A stretch of 7,084 nucleotides of DNA from Deltaproteobacteria bacterium (GTDB lineage: Bacteria > Desulfobacterota > Desulfarculia > Adiutricales > Adiutricaceae), in assembly GCA_031257955.1 (NCBI GenBank), contig JAIRNQ010000311.1:1-7084 (forward strand), given 5' to 3'. The notes beneath the pieces were generated by a model. That model made no database searches. It saw only the letters and a program-made list of their open reading frames with translations, and was not told where the DNA came from. Each line of letters opens with the position of its first letter. Within the stretch, counting starts at the first letter, position 1. The position numbers and the translations under genes are program-made. Below are positions 1 to 5,202 of the stretch, in pieces.

Positions 1-64
1 CTCTCCCAGCCTACTCCCCAGGTTCTTTTCCCCGGTCCACGTTCCCCGTACCCCCGGCCCCGTT

Positions 65-100
65 CCCAGGTCCCTTTCCCAGGTCCCTTTCCCAGGTCCC
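65..100. repeat. 13-bp tandem repeat, 2.8 copies
   Basis: The unit CCCAGGTCCCTTT occurs at 65-77 and 78-90 without mismatch, and its first ten bases recur at 91-100. Related degenerate pieces occur just upstream at 17-61. The period is not a multiple of three, consistent with non-coding DNA. Confidence 0.85.
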
Positions 101-360
101 CGTTCCCCGAGGCGACGTCCCCAAGGTTTTGACAATGACTCACGTTTATAGGCACCATCGCAAACTTTCAAGTCCATTATCCCTTTTTTGCCATTCCAAG
201 TCAAAACGCGCCTCCCCGTGGGTGCCAGTATTTATGAACTTTATTGTTTGACAAATATTAAACCCCGTAATCCATCCGCTAAATCGCCTCCCCCTCGCCC
301 CAACGCCGCCAAACCCGCGGCTTTGGGGCCCAGTGCCCGGGGTAAAACAATCTTCCATCT

Positions 361-452
361 CTCGGCCACCCGGCCACCCGCCTCCCGGCCATCCGGCACC
401 CGCCACACGGCCACTCGGCCTCCCGCCACCCGACCGCCCCGCCATCCGACTT
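361..452. repeat. Degenerate CGGCCACCC-type simple repeat
   Basis: This stretch is built from imperfect short units resembling CGGCCACCC and CGCCACCCG, spaced about 7-10 bases apart. The units are too short and irregular for CRISPR repeats and have no spacers. It looks like a decaying microsatellite or minisatellite in the operon's upstream spacer. Confidence 0.6.
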
Positions 453-551
453 GCCCGTCTTCCGGGCCCGAACTCTCCGGCCCCGCCCGGTCCTTTCCGG
501 TCCAACCGGCTCCGCAAGGCCGGCCAACTTTAACCACAATTTAAGCCGCCT

Positions 552-581
552 TTGACAAAATCTTTACCCCTTACCCTTAAA
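552..581 (+). promoter_or_regulatory. Candidate operon promoter
   Basis: A perfect TTGACA at 552-557 lies about 100 bases before the first operon gene. The best -10 is CTTAAA at 576-581, 18 bases downstream, a 3/6 match to TATAAT, so this half is weak. It is the nearest sigma70-like site to the binding-protein gene. A weak -10 could mean that an activator is needed, which is inference. Confidence 0.35.
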
Positions 582-593
582 CTGTGAACTGTG
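580..593 (+). promoter_or_regulatory. AACTGTG direct repeat overlapping the promoter
   Basis: The heptamer AACTGTG occurs twice back to back (580-586, 587-593), at the candidate -10 and start region. A regulator half-site pair or a simple 7-bp duplication would both fit, and no known operator is recognised. Confidence 0.3.
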
Positions 594-642
594 GTTTTTA
601 AGCCCAACCCCAATTCTTACCAAATCCAAATCACGCCCTGCC

Positions 643-648
643 AAGGAG
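643..648 (+). promoter_or_regulatory. Ribosome binding site of the binding-protein gene
   Basis: AAGGAG ends seven bases before the ATG at 656. It is the strongest Shine-Dalgarno sequence in the window, in line with the usual need for high expression of the binding protein relative to the rest of an importer. Confidence 0.85.
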
Positions 649-655
649 TTCCTCG

Positions 656-1660
656 ATGGGAAAGAAATTCTTGCCCCTAGTCCTGTCTCTGCTATTTTTC
701 TCTTCCGCCGCCCTGGCCCAGGAGCAAATCGCCGTTTGTTATAACTGTCCCCCGGAGTGGGCCGGCTGGGGCAAGCAACTGGAGCTGATCCTCCAAGAGA
801 CGGGCATTGCCGTTCCCATGGATAACAAAAACTCCGGGCAATCGGTCTCCCAGCTCATAGCCGAAAAGGCCAACCCGGTGGCCGACGTAGGTTATTTGGG
901 CATTTCTTTCGCCATCAACGCCATGCGCGAGGACGTCATTACCCCCTACAAGGGACCCGGCTGGGAGTCTGTCCCGGCCAACCTAAAAGACCCCGACGGT
1001 AACTGGGTGACCATACACTCGGGCTCGCTGGGGCTAATGATCAACGTGGACGCCCTGGAAGGCAAACCCGTGCCCAAGTCCTGGAAGGATCTCCTGGATC
1101 CCCAATATAAGGGCATGGTCGGCTTTCTCGATCCCGGCTCGGCCTTCGTCGGATACGTCGGGGCCGTGGCCCTTAACGAGGCCTTGGGTGGGACCTTGGA
1201 CAATTTCGATCCGGCCATTAAATTTTTTAAGGAATTAAAGAAAAACGATCCCATCGTCCCCATGCAGACCTCCTACGCCCGGGTCCTTTCCGGCGAGATA
1301 CCCATCCTTTTCGATTATGATTTTAACGCTTATCGGGCCAAATATACCGACAAGGCCAACGTGGAGTTCGTTATCCCCTCCGAGGGCTCAATCATGGTCC
1401 CCTACGCCATGACCTTGGTTAAAAACGCTCCCCATGAAGCCAACGGCAAAAAAGTCATCGATTTTGTCCTAAGCGATAAGGGCCAGAAACTCTGGGCAGA
1501 AAATTTTCTCCGCCCCGTCCATACCGAGGCCGTCACCCCGGAAATAGCCGCCTATTTTCTCCCCGACGCCGAATATGCCCGGGTGGGGACGGTGGACTAT
1601 GCCAAGATGGCCGAGGCCCAGGCGGCCTTCACCGCCCGCTACCTGGCCGAGGTTAAGTAG
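656..1660 (+). CDS. ABC transporter periplasmic substrate-binding protein
   Basis: A 334-residue secreted binding protein that would capture the solute in the periplasm and deliver it to the two permeases encoded next. Residues 1-21 form a signal peptide: MGKK, a hydrophobic core, and an Ala-Leu-Ala cleavage motif before Gln22. No lipobox cysteine is present, so it should be soluble. The mature part resembles extracellular solute-binding family 1 proteins of the FbpA/PotD/phosphonate-like class (for example NKNSGQS near 57-63, VADVGYLG near 76-82, LLDPQYKGMVGFLDPGSAF near 146-164). Adjacent tyrosines, the iron-ligand pair of FbpA, are absent, which argues against ferric iron. A Cys28-x-x-Cys31 pair near the mature N-terminus could form a disulfide. 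The start is set by the upstream AAGGAG. The stop abuts the GTG of permease 1. The substrate is unknown; the phosphodiesterase at the operon end points to an organophosphate. Family confidence is high, substrate confidence low. Confidence 0.93.
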   Translation: MGKKFLPLVLSLLFFSSAALAQEQIAVCYNCPPEWAGWGKQLELILQETGIAVPMDNKNSGQSVSQLIAEKANPVADVGYLGISFAINAMREDVITPYKGPGWESVPANLKDPDGNWVTIHSGSLGLMINVDALEGKPVPKSWKDLLDPQYKGMVGFLDPGSAFVGYVGAVALNEALGGTLDNFDPAIKFFKELKKNDPIVPMQTSYARVLSGEIPILFDYDFNAYRAKYTDKANVEFVIPSEGSIMVPYAMTLVKNAPHEANGKKVIDFVLSDKGQKLWAENFLRPVHTEAVTPEIAAYFLPDAEYARVGTVDYAKMAEAQAAFTARYLAEVK

Positions 1661-2656
1661 GTGCCCTTTCTTAACCCTTCGGCGTCCGCTTCTGTCGTCG
1701 CCGGGGACTCCGCCGGGGGCGCGACCGGGGACGCCCCTGGGGGCACGGCCGGGGAAGCCGCCGGGGTCGGGCCGAAACCGGTGCCTCCCAAACCGGGCCC
1801 AATCCATTCAGGTTTAAGCCATTCGGGCTTAAGTCTGACGGGCTTAAGTTTGCCGGTTTTGGCCTTGGCCATGCCGGCCCTGGCCGTGTTTTGCGCCTTC
1901 TTTCTTTTGCCCATGGCCAAGCTCTTGCCCATCTCGCTGTCCACCTCCCAGGGCTTTGGCATCTACGCCAGCGTCCTGGCCAATCCCAGGTACCTGGGTA
2001 GCCTGCGGGACACGGCCCTCCTCTCGGCGGCGGTGACCCTGGCCGCCTTAATCCTGGGAGGGCTTTCGGGCATCTTCCTGGAGCGCTCCCGCTTTTGGGG
2101 CCGCGAGGCCATGATCGCCGCCCTGACTCTACCATTGTCGTTTCCCGGAGTGGTGGTCGGCTTCATGGTCATTCTCTGGGGCGGGCGCCTGGGCCTGTTG
2201 GGTTCCCTTGGCCAAGCCATCTTTGGCCATAAGCCGATCTTCGCTTACTCAACCGTAGGTCTTTTCGTGGGTTATCTGTACTTTTCCATACCCCGGGTGG
2301 TCCTCACGGTTATGGCCTCGGCCGGCAAGATCCCCAAGGCCCGCGAGGAAGCGGCCCGAACCCTGGGCGCCGGCCCTTTTCGGGCCCTCCTGGACATAAC
2401 CCTCCCGGCCCTATGGCCCTCCTTCCTCTCCACCGGGGCCATATGTTTCGCGACTTCCATGGGCGCCTTCGGGACGGCCTTCACCTTGGCCGCCGACCTA
2501 AACGTCCTTCCCATCGTCATCTACACCGAGTACACCCTCCTGGCCAACCTGGGCACGGCCTCGGCCCTTTCGCTCATACTGGGCCTGATCACCTGGGCCA
2601 TCCTCTGGACGGTTCGCCTCCTCACCGGCGTCGCCCCCGAGGGGAGCGCCGCCTGA
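1661..2656 (+). CDS. ABC transporter permease 1 (PotB/FbpB-like inner-membrane subunit)
   Basis: A 331-residue inner-membrane subunit that would form half of the transport channel. About six hydrophobic segments are visible (roughly residues 64-90, 116-139, 153-178, 194-219, 252-278 and 298-322). The cytoplasmic EAA loop that docks on the ATPase is clear at 229-249 (EEAARTLGAG, then ITLP). The GTG start follows the preceding TAG with no spacer, and GAGG at 1649-1652 gives an 8-base Shine-Dalgarno spacing, so translation is probably coupled. Residues 1-63 are an unusual low-complexity extension made of two repeat arrays (six Gly-rich tetrapeptides, then HSGLS-type pentapeptides). Internal starts at codons 64 or 71 would remove the extension, but they lack a ribosome site and codon 71 would clip the first membrane segment. 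The 3' end is followed by a decayed tandem copy of itself. Function is secure, N-terminus moderately so. Confidence 0.9.
   Translation: MPFLNPSASASVVAGDSAGGATGDAPGGTAGEAAGVGPKPVPPKPGPIHSGLSHSGLSLTGLSLPVLALAMPALAVFCAFFLLPMAKLLPISLSTSQGFGIYASVLANPRYLGSLRDTALLSAAVTLAALILGGLSGIFLERSRFWGREAMIAALTLPLSFPGVVVGFMVILWGGRLGLLGSLGQAIFGHKPIFAYSTVGLFVGYLYFSIPRVVLTVMASAGKIPKAREEAARTLGAGPFRALLDITLPALWPSFLSTGAICFATSMGAFGTAFTLAADLNVLPIVIYTEYTLLANLGTASALSLILGLITWAILWTVRLLTGVAPEGSAA
1700..1771 (+). repeat. 12-bp in-frame tandem repeat, 6 copies, G-quadruplex potential
   Basis: Six consecutive 12-bp units of pattern GCCGGGGNNNCC encode the tetrapeptides AGDS, AGGA, TGDA, PGGT, AGEA and AGVG, residues 14-37 of permease 1. 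Runs of at least four G fall at 1703-1706, 1715-1719, 1727-1730, 1739-1743, 1751-1754 and 1763-1766 with 7-8 base loops. The sense strand and mRNA could therefore fold into a G-quadruplex about 40 bases after the start codon. This is the only G-rich patch on an otherwise C-rich strand. Confidence 0.85.
1805..1849 (+). repeat. 15-bp in-frame tandem repeat, 3 copies
   Basis: Three 15-bp units encode HSGLS, HSGLS and LTGLS (residues 49-63 of permease 1), each ending in GG(T/C)TTAAG(C/T). The array lies immediately before the first membrane segment. Confidence 0.85.
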
Positions 2657-2740
2657 AATGCCCCCGCTTCCGTCGCCCTGGCCATCCCTTGGACGGCCAG
2701 GATTAGTCCCGGTCTGGCGCCATAAGGGAGCGCCGCCTAA
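2573..2740 (+). repeat. 84-bp tandem duplication of the permease 1 3' end, second copy decayed
   Basis: The last 84 bases of permease 1 (2573-2656) align without gaps to the next 84 bases (2657-2740). The final 19-20 bases are nearly identical: GGGAGCGCCGCCTGAAATG at 2642-2660 against GGGAGCGCCGCCTAAAATG at 2726-2744. An inner block (2593-2612 against 2677-2696) matches at 16 of 20. In the same frame, residues 312-331 match 12 of 20 in the copy (AI, WT, R, G, AP, GSAA). The copy carries an extra in-frame TAA at 2723-2725. The first part of the unit is poorly conserved, so the duplication is old or its left edge lies near 2593. Confidence 0.6.
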
Positions 2741-2741
2741 A

Positions 2742-2756
2742 ATGGTCGCCAAGTGA
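2742..2756 (+). CDS. Possible four-codon coupling ORF before permease 2
   Basis: ATG GTC GCC AAG TGA encodes only MVAK. Its TGA (2754-2756) overlaps the GTG start of permease 2 (2753-2755) in a GTGA arrangement. AAGGGAG at 2724-2730 lies 11 bases upstream of this ATG, whereas the permease 2 GTG has no ribosome site of its own. A ribosome loaded here could therefore reinitiate on permease 2. The site lies in the duplicated permease 1 tail, so the arrangement may be accidental. Confidence 0.3.
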   Translation: MVAK

Positions 2757-3601
2757 AAAAAACCTTCTTCTTTTGGGTCCAGCTGGGCGTTACCCTCTTG
2801 AGCTGCCTGTTTTTGATCGTTCCGGTTTTTTACGTGGCGGCCATAGCCCTTACCAAAAACGCCTTCCAGGGCATTAAATCGGGCCTGACCTTGGAGTGGC
2901 TACAAAAAGTCCTAAGCCTTTACGGCGACACCATTGGAAGAGGCCTTCTGATCGCCCTGGGCACCCTGTTGGTCTGCTCTGCCGCCGGCATTCCGGCCGC
3001 CTATTTTTTGGTTAAATCCGGCAAGCCAGTCACTTCTGGAAAAGGCGACGGTATCTGGAAAAAAATCCAATCGTTCTTGGTTCCGGCCCTCGAGGAAGCC
3101 CTGGTCCTCCCCCTGACCGTTCCGGGCCTTTCCATCGGCCTGGGCATACTTCTCACCTGGGGCGGCCTGGACTGGTTCCGCAAAAGTTCCCTGTTTATCA
3201 TGTGCGGCCATAGCGTCTTTTGTCTCCCTTTCATGGTCCGCTCGGTCACCGCCGTCCTAAGGACCACGCCCCTTAGCCTCTACGAGGAAGCGGCCGCCAC
3301 ATTGGGCGCCGGGTTTTTTCGGCGCTTTTTCCAAATCGTCGCCCCGGTGGCCGCCCCAGGCATCTTGGCCGGGGCTCTCCAGGTCTTGACCCTCTCCCTG
3401 GGTGAGTTTAACGTCACCTGGATGCTCCAAACCCCCTTTACCCGGACGCTCCCGGTCGGCTTGGCCGACAGCTACGCCTCCATGCGCCTGGAGATCGGTT
3501 CGGCCTATACCCTTATTTTTCTGGTCCTAATCGTGCCCCTTTTAATTTTGGCCCAAAAAATACCGGCCATTTTTGCCAAGATCATGGCCGGCAAAGCCTA
3601 A
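2753..3601 (+). CDS. ABC transporter permease 2 (PotC/FbpB-like inner-membrane subunit)
   Basis: A 282-residue second channel subunit, pairing with permease 1 in the inner membrane. Hydrophobic segments are visible at about residues 9-32, 63-86, 109-136, 147-168, 201-217 and 251-270. The EAA loop is at 179-204 (EEAAATLGAG, then IVAPVAAPGI) and would contact the ATPase Q-loop region. GTG at 2753 is taken as the start because TAA at 2738-2740 closes the frame just upstream and MKKTFFFW followed by a hydrophobic segment is a normal beginning for this family. No Shine-Dalgarno precedes it, so it probably relies on coupling to upstream translation. Unlike permease 1 and the ATPase it carries no low-complexity extension. 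An isolated cysteine-containing segment (Cys151, Cys157) lies in a membrane helix. Family assignment is secure, cargo unknown. Confidence 0.92.
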   Translation: MKKTFFFWVQLGVTLLSCLFLIVPVFYVAAIALTKNAFQGIKSGLTLEWLQKVLSLYGDTIGRGLLIALGTLLVCSAAGIPAAYFLVKSGKPVTSGKGDGIWKKIQSFLVPALEEALVLPLTVPGLSIGLGILLTWGGLDWFRKSSLFIMCGHSVFCLPFMVRSVTAVLRTTPLSLYEEAAATLGAGFFRRFFQIVAPVAAPGILAGALQVLTLSLGEFNVTWMLQTPFTRTLPVGLADSYASMRLEIGSAYTLIFLVLIVPLLILAQKIPAIFAKIMAGKA

Positions 3602-3604
3602 ATA

Positions 3605-3642
3605 GGCTTTGGCGTTGAGGCGCCAAGGCCACCGCCAAAGTC
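3605..3642 (+). other. Alternative hairpins between permease 2 and the ATPase gene
   Basis: CTTTGGCG at 3607-3614 can pair with CGCCAAAG at 3633-3640, extended by one G-U and one G-C pair to a 10-bp stem. Its inner part TTGGCG (3609-3614) can instead pair with CGCCAA at 3621-3626 around a 6-base loop. The two stems exclude each other. No T-run follows, so this is not a classical terminator. It may be an mRNA processing or stability element separating the membrane genes from the ATPase gene. Confidence 0.5.
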
Positions 3643-3669
3643 TCCATAACCCTTAGGCCTTAATCCCAC

Positions 3670-3673
3670 GGAG
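3670..3673 (+). promoter_or_regulatory. Ribosome binding site of the ATPase gene
   Basis: GGAG ends seven bases before the ATG at 3681 and supports that start even though it makes the protein begin with about 55 low-complexity residues. No alternative start closer to the conserved domain has a comparable site that I can see. Confidence 0.65.
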
Positions 3674-3680
3674 AACCCAC

Positions 3681-5087
3681 ATGACCCCGCCCAGCCCCGC
3701 CCGGCAGTCAATCGAAACGATTGCCCCCATCGAAGCCATCGAAGCGGCCCAGCCCGGTCAAATCGGCCCAAACTTGGCCGATTCCAATCCGGCCGCCACC
3801 AATCCGACCGCCGTCAATCCGACAGCGGTCGATGCCGCCGGATTGGCCTTCGAGCCCGTGGCCATTCGCCTCTCCCATGTGTCCAAGACCTTCGGCGGGC
3901 AAACGGTGGTCTGGCCCTTCTCCCTGGACATCCCGGCCGGCAAAAAAGTCGCCCTCCTTGGTCCCTCCGGTTGCGGCAAGACCACTACCCTGCGCCTCAT
4001 TGCCGGTCTTGAGTCCCCCGACCCCGGGGGCCGGGTCTTCTTTGGCGGCCAGGACGTCACCGACGTCCCGGTCGAAAAACGCCGGGTGGGCATGGTCTTC
4101 CAGCATTTTGCCCTCTTTCCCCATTTGAGCGTCGAGGAGAACGTGGCCTACGGCCTCAGGGCCCAGCGTAAGCCCAAAACCGAAAGGCGCCAAACGGTCG
4201 AACGGATGCTGGCCATGGTAAAGCTATCCGATCAAGCCAAGCGGGGCGTGGAGTCCCTCTCGGGCGGCCAAAAACAGCGCGTGGCCCTGGCCCGGGCCTT
4301 GGCCTCCGGGCCCCGGGTGCTCCTCCTGGACGAGCCCCTGGCCGCCCTGGACGCCATCCTCAGGGTCAGTCTGCGCGAAGAGTTGGACGAACTCCTAAGC
4401 CGGCTGGGGGTGACCACGGTCATGGTCACCCACGATCAAGACGAGGCCATGGCCCTGGGCGACCAAATCGTGGTCATGAAGGACGGCCGAATCGAGCAGT
4501 CCGGCACCCCCCAAGAAATCTACCGCCGGCCCAAAACCTCCTTCGTAGCCTCATTCGTCGGTGGCTCCAATCACCTCCCGGGCCGCCTGGACGGCGACTT
4601 TCTTCGCCTCCCCGGCTCGGCCAGCATCCCCATCGCCGCCCTTAAAATCGGCGGCGCCCCCGATCCGGCCCTCGGGCAAGCCCTCGGCCAAGACCCCGAT
4701 CCGGCGCCCGACTCGGCGCCCAATCCGGCCCTTGGCTCGGCACCCAATCCGTCCACTGGCTCGGTCCCTGTCCCGGCCCTTGGCCTTGCGGGCAGTCCGG
4801 CTTTTGGCTTCGCCTCCTCCGAGCCGCCCCTCCTCGCCCGGCCCGGCGGCGAGGTTATCGTTTACTTTCGGCCCGACAAGCCAACCCTAGCCCCGGTCGA
4901 GCCCGGACGCATGCGGGGCACCGTGGTCTCCAGACGCTTCGTCGGCCAAAAAACCCGCCTGGTGGTACGCCTTTACGAGGAAATCACCATCAAGCTCGAA
5001 CTACCCAACAGCTCGCACTCTCCCGGGGAAACCGTGGGCGTCCATCTCCCGCCCGAGGAGCTTCTCGTCTTTGCCCCCACGCCATGA
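3681..5087 (+). CDS. ABC transporter ATP-binding protein (PotA/FbpC-type) with low-complexity insertions
   Basis: A 468-residue cytoplasmic ATPase that would power the importer. The nucleotide-binding domain spans about residues 58-295: Walker A GPSGCGKT at 94-101, Q-loop glutamine 141, signature LSGGQ at 193-197, Walker B VLLLDEP at 213-219, D-loop ALD at 222-224 and switch histidine 251. All catalytic motifs are intact. A C-terminal TOBE-type regulatory or substrate-sensing domain follows (about 296-325 and 385-467). Family members are usually about 350-370 residues; the excess is accounted for by an Ala/Pro/Asn-rich N-terminus (1-55, containing NPAAT/NPTAV pentapeptides) and a Pro/Ala/Gly/Asp-rich insertion (about 326-382) splitting the TOBE region. 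Both are tandem-repeat DNA in frame. The stop codon lies in the loop of a perfect hairpin. Transporter role is secure; whether the insertions matter is unknown. Confidence 0.95.
   Translation: MTPPSPARQSIETIAPIEAIEAAQPGQIGPNLADSNPAATNPTAVNPTAVDAAGLAFEPVAIRLSHVSKTFGGQTVVWPFSLDIPAGKKVALLGPSGCGKTTTLRLIAGLESPDPGGRVFFGGQDVTDVPVEKRRVGMVFQHFALFPHLSVEENVAYGLRAQRKPKTERRQTVERMLAMVKLSDQAKRGVESLSGGQKQRVALARALASGPRVLLLDEPLAALDAILRVSLREELDELLSRLGVTTVMVTHDQDEAMALGDQIVVMKDGRIEQSGTPQEIYRRPKTSFVASFVGGSNHLPGRLDGDFLRLPGSASIPIAALKIGGAPDPALGQALGQDPDPAPDSAPNPALGSAPNPSTGSVPVPALGLAGSPAFGFASSEPPLLARPGGEVIVYFRPDKPTLAPVEPGRMRGTVVSRRFVGQKTRLVVRLYEEITIKLELPNSSHSPGETVGVHLPPEELLVFAPTP
3785..3829 (+). repeat. 15-bp in-frame tandem repeat, 3 copies
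   Basis: Units CAATCCGGCCGCCAC, CAATCCGACCGCCGT and CAATCCGACAGCGGT lie end to end. They encode part of the SNPAATNPTAVNPTAV stretch in the N-terminal extension of the ATPase, outside its conserved domain. Confidence 0.85.
4656..4826 (+). repeat. Pro/Ala/Gly repeat insertion in the ATPase TOBE region, 24-bp units
   Basis: The clearest array is at 4722-4817: four 24-bp units encoding NPALGSAP, NPSTGSVP, VPALGLAG and SPAFGFAS (residues 348-379). A more degenerate part upstream (from about 4656) contains DPALGQAL and DPDPAPDSAP. The insertion sits between the two halves of the C-terminal domain and stays in frame. It looks like a flexible surface loop expanded by slippage or unequal exchange. 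Confidence 0.8.
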
Positions 5088-5109
5088 GCGTGGGGGCCAA
5101 AAGGCCCCC
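5073..5109 (+). other. Two mutually exclusive hairpins over the ATPase stop codon
   Basis: GCCCCCACGC (5073-5082) and GCGTGGGGGC (5088-5097) form a perfect 10-bp stem with a 5-base loop, CATGA, that contains most of the TGA stop (5085-5087). GGGGGCC (5092-5098) can instead pair perfectly with GGCCCCC (5103-5109) around an AAAA loop. They share 5092-5097, so only one can form. No T-run follows, so strong intrinsic termination is not expected. A plausible role is tuning of ATPase termination or release, partial attenuation before the phosphodiesterase gene, or 3'-end protection. Confidence 0.6.
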
Positions 5110-5141
5110 TTCGCCCAAGGCCCGCCCCGGCGCCCAAAATC

Positions 5142-5176
5142 GCGGCCCCTAACCCGTGGCCCCTAACCCGCGGCCC
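5142..5176. repeat. 14-bp tandem repeat, 2.5 copies
   Basis: Units GCGGCCCCTAACCC (5142-5155) and GTGGCCCCTAACCC (5156-5169) are followed by GCGGCCC (5170-5176). The same CGGCCCCTAACCC core recurs near 6965-6977 in another spacer, so this sequence is dispersed as well as tandem. Confidence 0.8.
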
Positions 5177-5189
5177 AAAAGAGTTCGCC

Positions 5190-5193
5190 AGGA
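5190..5193 (+). promoter_or_regulatory. Ribosome binding site that selects the phosphodiesterase start
   Basis: AGGA at 5190-5193 lies 3 bases before the ATG at 5197 but 9 bases before the ATG at 5203. The second spacing is functional and the first is not. Starting at 5203 also makes the protein begin MLVAQITDLH, closely matching the start of GpdQ-type enzymes. Confidence 0.6.
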
Positions 5194-5202
5194 TTAATGC
5201 CC

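Larger units (their letters stand above)
1..551. other. Gene-free, low-complexity upstream region
   Basis: I see no convincing gene on either strand here. Positions 1-120 are almost wholly C and T on this strand, with C-runs at 16-19, 30-33, 44-47, 51-55 and 58-61 that could form a G-quadruplex on the minus strand. An AT-rich island spans about 125-275. It holds two TTGACA hexamers (129-134, 248-253) without a good -10 at normal spacing, and a weak leftward pair (TTGAAA/TATAAA on the minus strand, + coordinates 166-171 and 145-150, spacer 15). From about 280 to 540 the DNA again becomes C-rich and repetitive. Open frames crossing this part encode only Pro/Arg/Ala/Gly-rich strings with no recognisable domain. 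The island could carry regulatory sites for the operon or for a leftward gene beyond the edge, which is speculation. Confidence 0.6.

Noticed and set aside
129..150. Rightward promoter from TTGACA at 129 with TTTATA at 145-150
   Set aside because: The spacing is only about 10 bases and no gene follows within 500 bases.
361..452. CRISPR-like short repeats
   Set aside because: Units are 7-10 bp, degenerate and contiguous, with no unique spacers of constant length.
146..544. Overlapping open frames on both strands (123 aa minus at 146-517; 118 aa plus at 188-544)
   Set aside because: The products are Gly/Arg- or Pro/Arg-rich strings generated by the GC-rich repeat, with no domain, no ribosome site, and equal openness in several frames.
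656..1660. Naming the binding protein FbpA (ferric iron)
   Set aside because: The adjacent tyrosine pair that binds iron in FbpA is absent, and the operon contains a phosphodiesterase; only the broad family is supported.
2413..2706. 97-aa plus-strand frame overlapping the permease 1 end
   Set aside because: It is a His/Pro/Arg-rich shadow of the permease gene in another frame, with no ribosome site or domain.
5092..5115. Rho-independent terminator after the ATPase gene
   Set aside because: The stem is strong but no T-run follows, and the phosphodiesterase gene continues on the same strand, so only a regulatory or stability hairpin is claimed.
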